Positions 35,385-45,048 of a DNA stretch of 64,000 nt are shown here, piece after piece (the stretch's first letter is position 1; each line of letters starts with the position of its first letter). The stretch is from the NCBI RefSeq assembly GCF_005503695.1, contig NZ_SCMU01000003.1:248001-312000 (forward strand), given 5' to 3'. The notes below the pieces were generated by a model. The model had not been told where the DNA came from. It did no database searches and was given only the letters and a program-made list of their open reading frames with translations. This DNA comes from Sphingopyxis sp. 2PD. GTDB lineage: Bacteria > Pseudomonadota > Alphaproteobacteria > Sphingomonadales > Sphingomonadaceae. The position numbers and the translations under genes are program-made.

Positions 35385-36180
35385 CGTGAAACACTCTCTC
35401 CCCAGAGCAAGCGAAGACCGCACCCGCGACCGCATCGACGTCGCGCCGCGCTTCACCCAGGCCGACGTCATCCGCCTGAACAACTTGTTCCGCGGGCAGG
35501 ACGCCGCCGAAGTCGTCGCGAGCGTGATCGGCGCCGGATTGCTCGGCGAGACGGCGATCGTTTCCAGTTTTGGCGCCGAAAGCGCCGTCCTGCTGCACCT
35601 TGTCGCGCAGGTAGCGCCCGACATGCCGGTGCTGTTCCTCGACACCGGCAAGCATTTCCCCGAAACGCTCGCGTACCGCGACGAGTTGGCGGTGCGCCTA
35701 GGGCTCAATATCGTCAACCTGACGCCCGATGCCGACGATCTGGCGAAGAAAGACGCGACCGAGCTGCGCTGGTCCTACGATCCCGACGGCTGCTGCGAAA
35801 TCCGCAAGGTCAAGCCGCTCGAAAAAGCGCTCGCCGACTTCGACACCTCGATCACTGGACGCAAGGGCTTCCAAGCCGCGACGCGGACCGGCCTGCCGCG
35901 GTTCGAGCTCGACGGCACCACCGGCCGCCTGAAATTCAACCCGCTCGCCAACTGGACGCGCGAGGATCTCGATGCCTATTTCGCGGCGCACGATCTGCCG
36001 CGCCATCCGCTGGAGGCGCAGGGCTATCCGTCGATCGGCTGCTCGCCCTGCACGTCAAAGGTTCGCCCGGGCGAAGATCCGCGCTCGGGGCGCTGGCGCG
36101 GCTGGGACAAGACCGAATGCGGTATCCATGACGCCGTGTCGCCGATCGGCGAGGATCCGGCGAACGACCCGGCGTTCTGA
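35377..36180 (+). CDS. cysH: Phosphoadenylyl/adenylyl-sulfate reductase
   Basis: A 267-aa PAPS-reductase family protein. It has the P-loop-like SSFGAESAVLLHL, a CC pair in DGCCEIRKVKPL, a CSPC pair in SIGCSPCTSKV, and the catalytic Cys in ECGIH. The CC...CxxC set binds a 4Fe-4S cluster, which marks the APS-reducing type rather than the cluster-free PAPS type. It makes sulfite for CysI. It is the last gene of the cobA-cysH operon. Confidence 0.92.
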   Translation: MADVKHSLPRASEDRTRDRIDVAPRFTQADVIRLNNLFRGQDAAEVVASVIGAGLLGETAIVSSFGAESAVLLHLVAQVAPDMPVLFLDTGKHFPETLAYRDELAVRLGLNIVNLTPDADDLAKKDATELRWSYDPDGCCEIRKVKPLEKALADFDTSITGRKGFQAATRTGLPRFELDGTTGRLKFNPLANWTREDLDAYFAAHDLPRHPLEAQGYPSIGCSPCTSKVRPGEDPRSGRWRGWDKTECGIHDAVSPIGEDPANDPAF

Positions 36181-36221
36181 CAGTCGATCAACCCGGCAAG
36201 GACCGGATTGACCGACGACCT

Positions 36222-37721
36222 CTACTCATAATCCTCATAGGCCATGCCATTATCGGCAAGGTCGCTGAACTTCGTGATGTGCGATTCAAAGCGCAGCCGG
36301 ATGCGCCCGGTCGAACCGTGGCGCTGCTTCGCGACGATCAGCTCGGCGGTGCCGTGCACCCGCTCCATCTTCTCGTGCCAGTCCATATAGGCCTGTTGCA
36401 GCTTCGTATCATTCTGGTCGGGTTCCTGCGCGGCGAGGTAATAATCCTCGCGGAACACGAACATCACCATATCGGCGTCCTGTTCGATCGAGCCCGATTC
36501 GCGCAAATCCGAGAGCAAGGGACGTTTATCTTCGCGTTGCTCGACCGCGCGGCTGAGCTGCGACAAGGCCATCACCGGGACATGCAATTCCTTTGCCAGC
36601 GTCTTGAGACCGCGCGAGATTTCGGAAATTTCCTGAACGCGATTATCTCCGCCTTTGGACGTCCCCTGAAGCAGCTGGAGGTAATCGACGATGATAAGCC
36701 CGATGCCGTGTCGGCGCTGCAGGCGCCGCGCGCGCGTTCGCAGGCCCGCGATGGTAAGCCCCGGCGTATCGTCGATGAACAGCGGCAGCGTCTGGAGTTG
36801 CTGCGCCGCGCGCGAGAGCTTTTGAAACTGCTCCTTGCTGATCTTGCCCATGCGCAGCGCTTCGCCCGACACTTCCGACTGTTCGGCGAGCACGCGCGTC
36901 GCGAGCTGGTCGGCGGACATTTCGAGGCTGAAAAAGGCGACCTTGGCGCCCATATTCTTTTCGGGCGGGATGCCGTCGGCTTCGTCGCGGCGGTACCGCT
37001 CGGCGGCATTATAGGCGATATTGGTGGCGAGCGAGGTCTTGCCCATGCCCGGACGGCCCGCGAGGATCATCAAGTCCGAATTATGCATGCCGCCGATCTT
37101 GGCGTTCATGCTGGAAAGGCCCGTGGTGACGCCTGACAGATGGCCGCCCGAATTCAGCGCGCGCTCCGCCCCGTCGAGCGCCATTTTCGACGCCTGGCTG
37201 AAGCTTTTGACCGTCCCCATCTCGGCCTCGCCGCCCGCAACGCGATAGAGCGCGGTTTCCGCTTCCTCGATCTGCGCCTGCGGATCGACGCGCTCGCTGG
37301 TGTCGAGCGCATTGTCGACGAGCACCCGGCCGACCCCGACCAGTTCGCGCAGCAGCGCAAGATCGAAAATCTGCCGCGCAAAGTCGCGCGCGCCGATCAG
37401 ACCCGCGCCGCTTCCGGTCAGCTGCGCCAGATAACCGGGACCGCCGACCGCCTTCATCGCTTCGTCGGCCTCGAAATAAGGCTTCAAAGTCACGGGGGTC
37501 GCGATGCTGTTGCGTTCGATCAGCGCCATCGCCTGCTGAAAGATACGGCCGTGCAGCGGTTCGAAGAAATGATCGGGCGTCAGCGCGACGGGCAGATCCT
37601 CGACGACTCGGTTGTCGATCAGGATCGCGCCGAGAAACGCGGCCTCGGCCTCGATATTTCGGGGTAATTGGCGCTCATCCCCGGCGGTGACCGGGGTCGG
37701 AATCAGGGCTAGCTCTGGCAT
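36222..37721 (-). CDS. dnaB: Replicative DNA helicase DnaB
   Basis: A 499-aa protein; ATG 37721 has a GAGGGT site and yields MPELALIPTPV, while upstream ATGs lack one. The N-terminal DnaB domain (NIEAEAAFLGAIL) is followed by the RecA-like core with GRPGMGKTSLATNIAY (Walker A), VDYLQLLQG (Walker B) and SQLSRAVEQR with DLRESGSIEQDAD. It is the hexameric helicase at the replication fork. No intein is present. It is convergent with cysH and divergent from the UPF0262 gene. Confidence 0.95.
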   Translation of the reverse strand: MPELALIPTPVTAGDERQLPRNIEAEAAFLGAILIDNRVVEDLPVALTPDHFFEPLHGRIFQQAMALIERNSIATPVTLKPYFEADEAMKAVGGPGYLAQLTGSGAGLIGARDFARQIFDLALLRELVGVGRVLVDNALDTSERVDPQAQIEEAETALYRVAGGEAEMGTVKSFSQASKMALDGAERALNSGGHLSGVTTGLSSMNAKIGGMHNSDLMILAGRPGMGKTSLATNIAYNAAERYRRDEADGIPPEKNMGAKVAFFSLEMSADQLATRVLAEQSEVSGEALRMGKISKEQFQKLSRAAQQLQTLPLFIDDTPGLTIAGLRTRARRLQRRHGIGLIIVDYLQLLQGTSKGGDNRVQEISEISRGLKTLAKELHVPVMALSQLSRAVEQREDKRPLLSDLRESGSIEQDADMVMFVFREDYYLAAQEPDQNDTKLQQAYMDWHEKMERVHGTAELIVAKQRHGSTGRIRLRFESHITKFSDLADNGMAYEDYE

Positions 37722-37851
37722 GGCGACCCTCATGCGGTGCCGCTTCGCGCGGCGCAACAGGCGATGCCGTGCAGGCTATCATAACTGTGGGTTGCTGTGA
37801 ATAAGTCCCCCCCTTGCCCTTCGGCCCGGTGCAAGTAGAAGCACAGGCAGC

Positions 37852-38349
37852 ATGGCTGACGCAGACCCTTCCAAACAGCGGATCATTTCGGTCGAACTCG
37901 ACGAGGGTTCGATCGTGTGGCGCAATCCCGACGTCGAACAGGAACGCCGCGTCGCGATCTTCGACCTGATCGAGGACAATAAATTCGTGCCGCAGCGCGG
38001 CCACCCCGACGGTTATGCCGGCCCGTACCGTCTGATGCTGCGCGTCGAGGACGGGCGACTGATCTTTGAAATCAGCCGCGAGGATGGCTCACCTCTCGAA
38101 GCGATCATCCTGGGTCTGGGGCGTTTTCGCCGTCCGATCCGCGATTATTTCGCGATTTGCGACAGCTATTATCAGGCGATCAAGACCTCGACCGCGCAGC
38201 AGATCGAGACCGTCGATATGGCGCGCCGGGCGTTGCATAACGAAGCCGCCGAAATGCTGATGGACCGGCTCGACGGCAAGATCGCGGTCGACTTCGACAC
38301 CGCGCGGCGATTGTTCACGCTGATCTGCGTCCTCCACATCAAGGGCTGA
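37852..38349 (+). CDS. UPF0262 family protein
   Basis: A 165-aa protein that matches UPF0262, a family confined to alphaproteobacteria: VELDEGSIVWRNPDVEQER, then FDLIEDNKF and GRFRRPIRDYFAICDSYYQAI. No function is established. No signal peptide or membrane segment is seen. It lies 3 bp before the lysozyme-like gene and is probably co-transcribed with it. Confidence 0.88.
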   Translation: MADADPSKQRIISVELDEGSIVWRNPDVEQERRVAIFDLIEDNKFVPQRGHPDGYAGPYRLMLRVEDGRLIFEISREDGSPLEAIILGLGRFRRPIRDYFAICDSYYQAIKTSTAQQIETVDMARRALHNEAAEMLMDRLDGKIAVDFDTARRLFTLICVLHIKG

Positions 38350-38352
38350 CGG

Positions 38353-39105
38353 GTGGCGACGGGGGCGATCAAGAGCAACAGGGCCGGAAAAGGCGGTGGT
38401 TGGCGCGAAGCGGTCGCACGAACGCTGCGGCGGATCGGCGCCGCGATCGTGCTGTTGCTGCTCGCGGCAGGCCTGTCGCTATGGTGGGCTGCGCGCTGGA
38501 CCCCCGACCGTGCAGCCTTTCCGACGCAAGGTGTGACGATCGACGCCGACAATGGCGATGTCCAATGGGGGTCGATCAAGGCGGCGGGTGCCGATTTCGC
38601 CTATGTGATGGGAACCGATGGCAGCCGCGGCATCGACGCCAAATTCGCCCGCAATATGGCGGCGGCGCGCGAGGCAGGCGTACAGGTCGGCGCGATCCAT
38701 CGTTACAGCCTGTGCCAGCTCGCGACCGATCAGGCCGCCAATTTTATCCGCCATGTCCCGCGCCGCGCCGACGCGCTGCCCGCCGTGGTTTGGCTCGACT
38801 ATGACGATCGCTGCCCCGACCGCCCGACGCGCGCGCTGCTCTTGTCCGAACTCGCGACCTTTCTGGCGCAGATCGAGGCGCATATGGGCAAGCGCAGCCT
38901 GATCGCGCCCGGTCCGGCGTTCGAGAGCGACTATAAGGTGACGCAGGGGATCGCGCGGACGATCTGGCTGCGCCGCGATTTCTTCGAGCCCGATTATGGC
39001 GCCCACCCCTGGGCGATGTGGCAGGCGAACGACTATGTCCGCCTGTCGGGCGCCGATGGGACCGTCGGCTGGAACGTCGTCCGCCCGGAAGGAAATGAAC
39101 CATGA
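38353..39105 (+). CDS. GH25-like lysozyme/muramidase, membrane-anchored
   Basis: A 250-aa protein starting at GTG 38353. One transmembrane segment (AAIVLLLLAAGLSLWWAARW, about 36-55) anchors it. The rest is a glycoside hydrolase 25 barrel: GVTIDADNGDVQWGSIKAAG, FAYVMGTDGSRGIDAKF, and VWLDYDDRC with the acidic pair. The family cleaves peptidoglycan. The W-x-ANDY segment near the C-terminus also fits. Its end overlaps the cdd start (ATGA). Confidence 0.8.
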   Translation: MATGAIKSNRAGKGGGWREAVARTLRRIGAAIVLLLLAAGLSLWWAARWTPDRAAFPTQGVTIDADNGDVQWGSIKAAGADFAYVMGTDGSRGIDAKFARNMAAAREAGVQVGAIHRYSLCQLATDQAANFIRHVPRRADALPAVVWLDYDDRCPDRPTRALLLSELATFLAQIEAHMGKRSLIAPGPAFESDYKVTQGIARTIWLRRDFFEPDYGAHPWAMWQANDYVRLSGADGTVGWNVVRPEGNEP

Positions 39106-39551
39106 CTGAAACCCGTGACGAACTGATCGCCGCCGCCCGCGACGCCGCGCGCCGGGCCTATGCCCCTTATTCGGGCTTTCACGTCGGAGCAGCACTGCTG
39201 CTCCGGAACGGCGACGTCGTCACCGGCGCCAATGTCGAAAACGCCAGCTACGGCCTGACGCTGTGCGCCGAAACCGCCGCGGTCGCCAAGATCGCGAATG
39301 AGGGCTGGATCGGTGAACTCGCCGAGGTCGCGATCATCGGCGGGCGCCCCGACGGTGACGACCTGCGCGGAACCGATCCGGTCAATCCGTGCGGCCGCTG
39401 TCGCCAGGTCTTGAACGAAGCCGCCGAGCGGTCGCAAACCGACATCCTTGTCCATTGCGCATCGGGCGATGGCAGCGCGGTCAAGACGTACAAGCTCAGC
39501 GAACTGCTTCCCGCGGCTTTCGGGCCAAAGGATCTCGGCCTCATCGACTGA
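39102..39551 (+). CDS. cdd: Cytidine deaminase
   Basis: A 149-aa zinc enzyme. The motifs are [15 protein letters not shown] (catalytic CAE) and [11 protein letters not shown] (PCGxC), giving three Cys zinc ligands and the catalytic Glu. The N-terminus has the [14 protein letters not shown] signature. It deaminates cytidine/deoxycytidine to uridine/deoxyuridine. It overlaps the GH25 gene and lies 38 bp before dcd, a pyrimidine-salvage pair. Confidence 0.92.
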   Translation: MTETRDELIAAARDAARRAYAPYSGFHVGAALLLRNGDVVTGANVENASYGLTLCAETAAVAKIANEGWIGELAEVAIIGGRPDGDDLRGTDPVNPCGRCRQVLNEAAERSQTDILVHCASGDGSAVKTYKLSELLPAAFGPKDLGLID

Positions 39552-39589
39552 CCGCTTGCGCAAGCCCCACAGGACCGACAAGAGACACC

Positions 39590-40144
39590 ATGGCCATTCT
39601 TTCCGACCGCTGGATTCGCGAAGCCGCCCGGACGCAGGGCATGATCGAACCCTTTGTCGAGGCGCAGCGCCGCGACGGGTGTATCAGCTATGGCCTGTCA
39701 TCCTACGGCTATGATGCGCGCGTCGCGCCCGAGTTCAAGATTTTCACCAACGTCGATTCGACGATCGTCGATCCCAAGGATTTCGATCCCAAGAATTTCG
39801 TCGATCGCGAAACGGACGTCTGCATCATCCCGCCGAACAGTTTTGCGCTAGCCCGAACGGTCGAGTATTTCCGCATCCCGCGCGACGTCCTCGTCATCTG
39901 CCTCGGCAAGTCGACCTATGCGCGCTGCGGCATCATCGTGAACGTCACCCCGCTCGAACCCGGCTGGGAGGGGCATGTGACGCTGGAATTTTCCAACACC
40001 ACCCCGCTGCCCGCCAAGATTTACGCCAATGAAGGCGCGTGCCAGTTCCTGTTCCTCCAGGGCAACGAACCGTGCGAGACGAGCTACGCCGACCGCGCGG
40101 GCAAATATATGGGGCAAAAGGGTGTGACCCTGCCCAAGCTGTAA
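39590..40144 (+). CDS. dcd: dCTP deaminase
   Basis: A 184-aa protein from ATG 39590 ([13 protein letters not shown]). It has [41 protein letters not shown] and a C-terminal [12 protein letters not shown], all characteristic of Dcd. It deaminates dCTP to dUTP in the trimeric dUTPase-like fold. Length is typical. Confidence 0.94.
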   Translation: MAILSDRWIREAARTQGMIEPFVEAQRRDGCISYGLSSYGYDARVAPEFKIFTNVDSTIVDPKDFDPKNFVDRETDVCIIPPNSFALARTVEYFRIPRDVLVICLGKSTYARCGIIVNVTPLEPGWEGHVTLEFSNTTPLPAKIYANEGACQFLFLQGNEPCETSYADRAGKYMGQKGVTLPKL

Positions 40145-40215
40145 AGCGGAACCTCCGTCGCTGCGGCGCGTCCTCCTTGCACAAGCGGACGGGGCATCGT
40201 TTGGAGGATCGACGC

Positions 40216-40734
40216 ATGTCCATGATCGCTGTCTTTATCGGCCGCCTCTTCATTTCACTGATTTTCATCGTGTCGGGGATCAACAAGCTGATCCACGTCA
40301 ACGATACCAACGCGATGATCACCGCCGCGGGCCTGCCCGCGGGCCTCGCCATCCCGACCGGGCTGTTCGAGCTGATTGCGGGGGTTTGCATCGCACTCGG
40401 CATCGCGGTGCGTTTGTGGTCGGTGCTGCTTGCGGGCTTTGTCCTCGCGACGATCCTGTTCTTCCACCGCGAATTTACCGACCCGATGCAGGCGATGGCG
40501 GCGATGAAGAATCTGGCGATCGCGGGCGGCTTGCTCGCGCTGTTCGGTTATGGTCACACGCGTTGGAGCTATGATGCGCTGCGCCAGCGCCGCCGCGACG
40601 AACTAGCGGCGCGCGATGCGCAGCTGCGCGCAAGCGAAGCCGAAGTTCGCGCCGCACGCGCCGAGGGCCGCGCCGAAGCGGCGGCGGTCGGCGAGCCGGT
40701 GGTGATTCAAAAACGACCGTTCTGGCGCCGCTGA
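40216..40734 (+). CDS. DoxX family membrane protein
   Basis: A 172-aa protein from ATG 40216 with TTGGAGG upstream. It has four hydrophobic segments; the start FIGRLFISLIFIVSGINKL and the loop before AIPTGLFELIAG match the DoxX family. The last 50 residues are a charged Ala/Arg/Glu helix not typical of the family, likely cytosolic. Relatives serve thiosulfate oxidation or redox balance; the role here is unknown. Confidence 0.82.
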   Translation: MSMIAVFIGRLFISLIFIVSGINKLIHVNDTNAMITAAGLPAGLAIPTGLFELIAGVCIALGIAVRLWSVLLAGFVLATILFFHREFTDPMQAMAAMKNLAIAGGLLALFGYGHTRWSYDALRQRRRDELAARDAQLRASEAEVRAARAEGRAEAAAVGEPVVIQKRPFWRR

Positions 40735-40803
40735 CGCTTGGCGCTTGGCATCCAAGCCACGCTGCGCTAGCCTCCCTTTACGTTTACGTAAAGGGAGGCA
40801 TTT

Positions 40804-41973
40804 ATGGCCAGCCGCGAATTTGACATCATCGTCTATGGCGCCACCGGCTTCACCGGTCGGCTCGTTGCTGAATATCTGACGCAGCATTATGGGGGCAGAC
40901 CGGACGCGCCGAAATGGGCGATGGCGGGGCGTAGCCTCGACAAGCTTGCCGAAGTACGTGACCTCATCGGCGCCCCCGCTGATACGCCGCTGGTCGTCGC
41001 TGACGCCAGCGATCCCGCGAGCCTCGATGCGATGGCCGCTAGCACGCAGGTCGTGCTTACCACCGTCGGCCCCTATCAGCTTTACGGCAGCGAACTTGTC
41101 GCCGCCTGCGTCAAGGCGGGCACCGCCTATGCCGACCTCTGCGGCGAACCCGGCTGGATGCGCGAGATGATCGACGTGCACGAGGGTGCGGCGAAGGCAT
41201 CGGGCGCGCGCATCACCTTCAGCTGCGGCTTCGATTCGATACCCTTCGACCTTGGCGTCCATTTCCTGCAGGCCGAGGCCGTGAAGCGCCGCGGCAAGCC
41301 CGCGCCGCGCGTCAAGGGCCGGGTCCGCAAGATGGCGGGCGGCGCATCGGGCGGCACCATCGCCAGCCTGACCGAAACGCTGAAGGCCGTCGCCAAAAAG
41401 CCCTCGCTCGCGCTGCTGCTCAAATCCTCCTTCGCGCTGACCCCGGGGTTCGAGGGTCCGTCGCAACCGACCGGCCTGTTCCCCGAATATGACAGCGCCA
41501 CCGGCACCTGGACCGCACCGTTCGTGATGGCGCCGATCAACACCAAGAATGTCCACCGCACCAACTTCCTGCTTGGACATCCGTGGGGCGCCGATCTGGT
41601 GTATGATGAGATGGTGATGACGACGATCGGCGATGCCGGAAAAGCAATGGCGGAAGCGATGGCGAAGGCAAACCCGTTCGGCGAATCGAAGCTCAAACCC
41701 GGCGAAGGACCGAGCAAGGAAGAACGCGAGAACGGCTTCTACGACATATTGTTCATCGGCGAATATCCCGACGGCACCACGGTTCGTGCCAGCGTGCAAG
41801 GCGACCGCGATCCCGGCTATGGCTCGACGTCGAAGATGCTCGCCGAGACCGGCATGGCCCTGCTCGCAAACAAAGGCGCTGGCGGTGTGTGGACGCCGGG
41901 GGCACTGCTCGGCGACGCGCTGATCGCGCGGCTGACCGAGCACGCCGGACTGACCTTCCGGATCGAGGAATAA
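40804..41973 (+). CDS. Saccharopine dehydrogenase-like / trans-acting enoyl reductase family protein
   Basis: A 389-aa protein. The Rossmann start is FDIIVYGATGFTGRLVAEYL, and TTVGPYQLYGSELVAAC plus YADLCGEPGWM follow. This pattern is shared by saccharopine dehydrogenase-like oxidoreductases and mycobacterial trans-acting enoyl reductases, not true lysine enzymes. The substrate is unknown. A GGGAGG site precedes the ATG. It may be co-transcribed with the thioesterase gene 7 bp on. Confidence 0.85.
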   Translation: MASREFDIIVYGATGFTGRLVAEYLTQHYGGRPDAPKWAMAGRSLDKLAEVRDLIGAPADTPLVVADASDPASLDAMAASTQVVLTTVGPYQLYGSELVAACVKAGTAYADLCGEPGWMREMIDVHEGAAKASGARITFSCGFDSIPFDLGVHFLQAEAVKRRGKPAPRVKGRVRKMAGGASGGTIASLTETLKAVAKKPSLALLLKSSFALTPGFEGPSQPTGLFPEYDSATGTWTAPFVMAPINTKNVHRTNFLLGHPWGADLVYDEMVMTTIGDAGKAMAEAMAKANPFGESKLKPGEGPSKEERENGFYDILFIGEYPDGTTVRASVQGDRDPGYGSTSKMLAETGMALLANKGAGGVWTPGALLGDALIARLTEHAGLTFRIEE

Positions 41974-41980
41974 CCGCAAA

Positions 41981-42781
41981 ATGACCACCTCTCCCAGCGC
42001 GCTCGACGCGCTGCTATCGACGCTGCGCACCGAAGACGGCGTGGCAAAGGCACATATCGACGACGGCTGGATGCAGGGTCGCACCGCCTATGGCGGGATC
42101 AGCTCGGCGGTCGCACTCGCCGGTACGATGGCGCTCCACCCCACCGACACGCCGCTGCGCTATGCGCAGATCAGCTTTGTCGGCCCGGTCGGCGGCGACT
42201 GCACCGTAAATACCCGTGTGCTGCGCCAATCGAAATCCTCGCTGTTTGTCGACGTCGGCGTGTCGAGCGACGCAGGTTTCGGTACGGCGGCGGTCTTTGC
42301 TTTTTCGCCCGATCGCCCAAGTCACCTCGACCATAATCGGCTGGCGATGCCCGACGCACCCGCGCCCGAAACGCTGGCGCCCGTTCCCGAACATCATGCG
42401 CGCCCCGCCTTCACCCGCCATTTCGACATGCGTCCGACCACCGGCCCACGCTTTGCATGGAAAAGCGAGGTCGGCGAATATCTGACCTGGGTCCGCTTTG
42501 TCGAAGAGCCCGCATGTCATCCCGCCGTCGCGCTGCTCGCGATGGGCGACGCCCTGCCGCCCGCTGCAATGGCGCTGTTCAGCGAGTTCGGGCCGATCAG
42601 CTCGATGAACTGGACGGTGAACATGCTGACCGCCGATCCGCGAACAGACGATGGTTGGTGGCTGCTGTCGGCCAAGACCGGCTATGCCTGCCACGGCCTG
42701 TCGGTACAGGACATGATGCTGTGGAACCGCGCCGGAGAGCCAGTGCTGAGCGGTAGTCAGGCGATCGCGATTTACGCTTGA
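41981..42781 (+). CDS. Acyl-CoA thioesterase family protein (double hotdog)
   Basis: A 266-aa protein with the TesB/acyl-CoA thioesterase-like pattern: MQGRTAYGGISSAVAL in the first hotdog, FDMRPTTGP between, and TGYACHGLSVQDMMLWNRAGEPV at the end shortened here to SVQDMMLWNRAG. It probably hydrolyses acyl-CoA of unknown chain. It follows the oxidoreductase gene closely and ends at a palindromic terminator shared with the sensor kinase gene. Confidence 0.85.
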   Translation: MTTSPSALDALLSTLRTEDGVAKAHIDDGWMQGRTAYGGISSAVALAGTMALHPTDTPLRYAQISFVGPVGGDCTVNTRVLRQSKSSLFVDVGVSSDAGFGTAAVFAFSPDRPSHLDHNRLAMPDAPAPETLAPVPEHHARPAFTRHFDMRPTTGPRFAWKSEVGEYLTWVRFVEEPACHPAVALLAMGDALPPAAMALFSEFGPISSMNWTVNMLTADPRTDDGWWLLSAKTGYACHGLSVQDMMLWNRAGEPVLSGSQAIAIYA

Positions 42782-42788
42782 CCCACCT

Positions 42789-42814
42789 GTCGCCCCCGCG
42801 AAGGCGGGGGCGAC
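42789..42814. terminator. Hairpin terminator between convergent genes
   Basis: An 11-bp perfect stem (GTCGCCCCCGC, 42789-42799, with 42804-42814) has a 4-nt loop. It lies between the thioesterase stop and the sensor kinase stop and can serve both. There is no T-run. Confidence 0.75.
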
Positions 42815-42817
42815 GAA

Positions 42818-44164
42818 CTACGCTGTCGGCAACGTGACCACCGCATCCAGCCCACCGGGAGCGCGATTGACCAAGGTAAGCGCCCCGCCCTCGCCCTCTG
42901 CGATGTCGCGCGCGATCGACAGGCCCAGTCCCGACCCGCCTGTCGCCCGGTTGCGCGACTGCTCACCGCGCGCGAAGGGTTCGACCAGCGTCCGGATCTG
43001 CTCGTCGGACAGGCCGGGGCCGTCGTCCGACACGATGATCCGCACCGCACCCGGCGCGCGCTCGACCGACAGGCGCGCACGCACCCCATAAGCCGCGGCA
43101 TTGTCGATCAGGTTGCGGAGCGCGCGGCGCAGCAGCAACGGACGCGCCAGCACCGCAGCGTCGACGGCTGCCGCCACGGCCACATCCTTGCCGCGTTCGC
43201 GATAATCCGCGGCCAGTTCTTCGACCAGTCCGCGCAGCGCCACCGGCTCGCGCCCCTCGGTTCCCGCGCCCGACCGCGCCAGCGCCAATATGTCGGTCAG
43301 CATCGCCGCCATTTCCTCGATCGACGCAATCATCTTGTCACGCAGTGCGTCGTCGTCGACCTGCTCGACCCGCACCCGCAGGCTGGCGAGCGGGGTTCGC
43401 AGGTCGTGACCGACCGCGCCGAGCATCCGGTCCTTGTCCGACAGCATCGTCGCGATCCGGCTGCGATAGGCGTTGAAAGCGATGATCAGGTCGCGAACGT
43501 CGGATGGCCCCTCCTCTTCCAGCGGCGTCGCGTCGCGCAGCGCCGGATTGGATCGGGCCGCGCGGGTCAGATCACGCAGCGGCGCCGCAGCGCGCCAGGC
43601 GATGACCATGATCGGTATGAGCAGCAGCAGATAGAGCGACAGCGTCTGCCAGACCAGAAAGCCCTGCAAGCGATTGCCGCTGGTCGGAATACGACCGCGC
43701 ACCGCGATGTAACGGCCATCGATCTGGGCCGACACGATGACGGTCCTGCCGGGAATATTGGCTCGCAGCCGCGGTCGCTGTGGCAATGCCCACGCATCGA
43801 CCGACTCGGCGGTGACGTCCGCCTCGCCAAGCAATTTTTCGACATAATCGGCAAGATCGGGCAGCGGGACGGCCCCCGTCGGCAACGGCAGCGGCCGGTC
43901 CGAAACCACAAGTTTCTGGGCGCGGTTGGGACGTCCATGCTCCCCCGACCGCTCATCCTGTTGCGGCGGCAATTCCCCGCGCCGGGCGCGGTCGACCGCA
44001 TCGATAATCCGCGCCACCGCCATGCCGCCGCCATGCGCCAGCGTCTGCTGGCTCTGGCCGCGCACGAGCAGGGCAAAATTGATCGCTTGCGCGGCGAACA
44101 GCATCAGCGCCACAGCAAGGACCAGCTGGCCGATCAAGCTGCGCGGCCACAACCGAATTTTCAC
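42818..44164 (-). CDS. Sensor histidine kinase (two-component system)
   Basis: A 448-aa membrane kinase. The GTG at 44164 overlaps the response regulator stop (GTGA). The first transmembrane helix is LIGQLVLAVALMLFAAQAI, a periplasmic domain follows, and the second helix lies near residue 170 (LSLYLLLLIPIMVIAW). HAMP is followed by the phosphoacceptor His in AVGHDLRTPLASL, the N box RNLIDNAAAYG, and DDGPGL and GGSGLGLSI. The architecture is EnvZ-like. The stimulus is unknown. Confidence 0.9.
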   Translation of the reverse strand: MKIRLWPRSLIGQLVLAVALMLFAAQAINFALLVRGQSQQTLAHGGGMAVARIIDAVDRARRGELPPQQDERSGEHGRPNRAQKLVVSDRPLPLPTGAVPLPDLADYVEKLLGEADVTAESVDAWALPQRPRLRANIPGRTVIVSAQIDGRYIAVRGRIPTSGNRLQGFLVWQTLSLYLLLLIPIMVIAWRAAAPLRDLTRAARSNPALRDATPLEEEGPSDVRDLIIAFNAYRSRIATMLSDKDRMLGAVGHDLRTPLASLRVRVEQVDDDALRDKMIASIEEMAAMLTDILALARSGAGTEGREPVALRGLVEELAADYRERGKDVAVAAAVDAAVLARPLLLRRALRNLIDNAAAYGVRARLSVERAPGAVRIIVSDDGPGLSDEQIRTLVEPFARGEQSRNRATGGSGLGLSIARDIAEGEGGALTLVNRAPGGLDAVVTLPTA

Positions 44165-44895
44165 GCCGCCGGTCCCATCCGCTTGACTTCGCAGGCCAGC
44201 GTGTAGCCGCCGCCCCACACCGTCTTGACGATCTGCGGGTGCGCCGCGTCCACCTCGATCTTCTTGCGCAGGCGGCTGACGAGATTGTCGATCGCGCGGT
44301 CGAAAATTTCGGCCTCGCGCCCGCGCACCAGGTCGAGCAACCGGTCGCGGCTCATCACCTGCCGCGGATGGCGGACCAGCGCGTGAAGCAAATGATATTC
44401 GCCCGATGACAGCGCCACTTCATTGCCCTGGCTATCGACCAGCACCCGTTCGACTTCGCGCAGCACCCAGTCGGCAAAGGCATAGCTGGTTCCGCCGGGA
44501 TCGAGCACGCGCCCGCCCTGCTGCGTCCGCCGCAGCACGGTGCGGATGCGCGCCACCAACTCGCGCGGGTTGAACGGTTTGACAACATAATCGTCGGCGC
44601 CGATCTCCAGCCCGATGATCCGCTCGGTATCCTCGGCGCGCGCGGTCAGCAGTATAACGGGAATGGCGCTGTTCTCGCGTAGGTGGCGAGTCAGCGACAG
44701 ACCGTCCTCGCCGGGCATCATGATGTCGCTGACGACCAGGTCGATCGACTGGGCACGCAACACCGATCGTGCCTCGGCGGCGCTCGCAGCGGCGGTCGCC
44801 GCAAAGCCTTGGGCGATCAGATATTCGGTCAGCGGCTCAAGGATCGACGGTTCGTCGTCGATCAGCAGGATGCGCGGGTTATGGTTGTCGGTCAT
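44161..44895 (-). CDS. OmpR-family response regulator
   Basis: A 244-aa protein. The receiver domain has the acidic pair in LIDDEPS, the phosphorylated Asp in VVSDIMMPGEDG, and the conserved Lys in VVKPFNPREL. The C-terminal winged helix (YHLLHALVRHPRQVMSRDRLLD) binds DNA. It is encoded first and coupled to its kinase. The target genes are not evident here. Confidence 0.92.
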   Translation of the reverse strand: MTDNHNPRILLIDDEPSILEPLTEYLIAQGFAATAAASAAEARSVLRAQSIDLVVSDIMMPGEDGLSLTRHLRENSAIPVILLTARAEDTERIIGLEIGADDYVVKPFNPRELVARIRTVLRRTQQGGRVLDPGGTSYAFADWVLREVERVLVDSQGNEVALSSGEYHLLHALVRHPRQVMSRDRLLDLVRGREAEIFDRAIDNLVSRLRKKIEVDAAHPQIVKTVWGGGYTLACEVKRMGPAA

Positions 44896-45048
44896 TGTCG
44901 ATCCGCTGAAAACGCCAAAGTCGGAACGCTAGTTCGCCCACCGGTCGAACGACCGATGGGCGATAGCTGGCAGGGACCAGCCGCAAAGGCAATGCCGGGA
45001 GGGGGGAAGTAAGCCTGCCCGTCGCCGCCGATCCCTGCCAAATGCCAA

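Noticed and set aside
40804-41973. True saccharopine dehydrogenase (lysine pathway)
   Set aside because: The N-terminal pattern is that of the wider oxidoreductase family including trans-acting enoyl reductases; no lysine genes are near.
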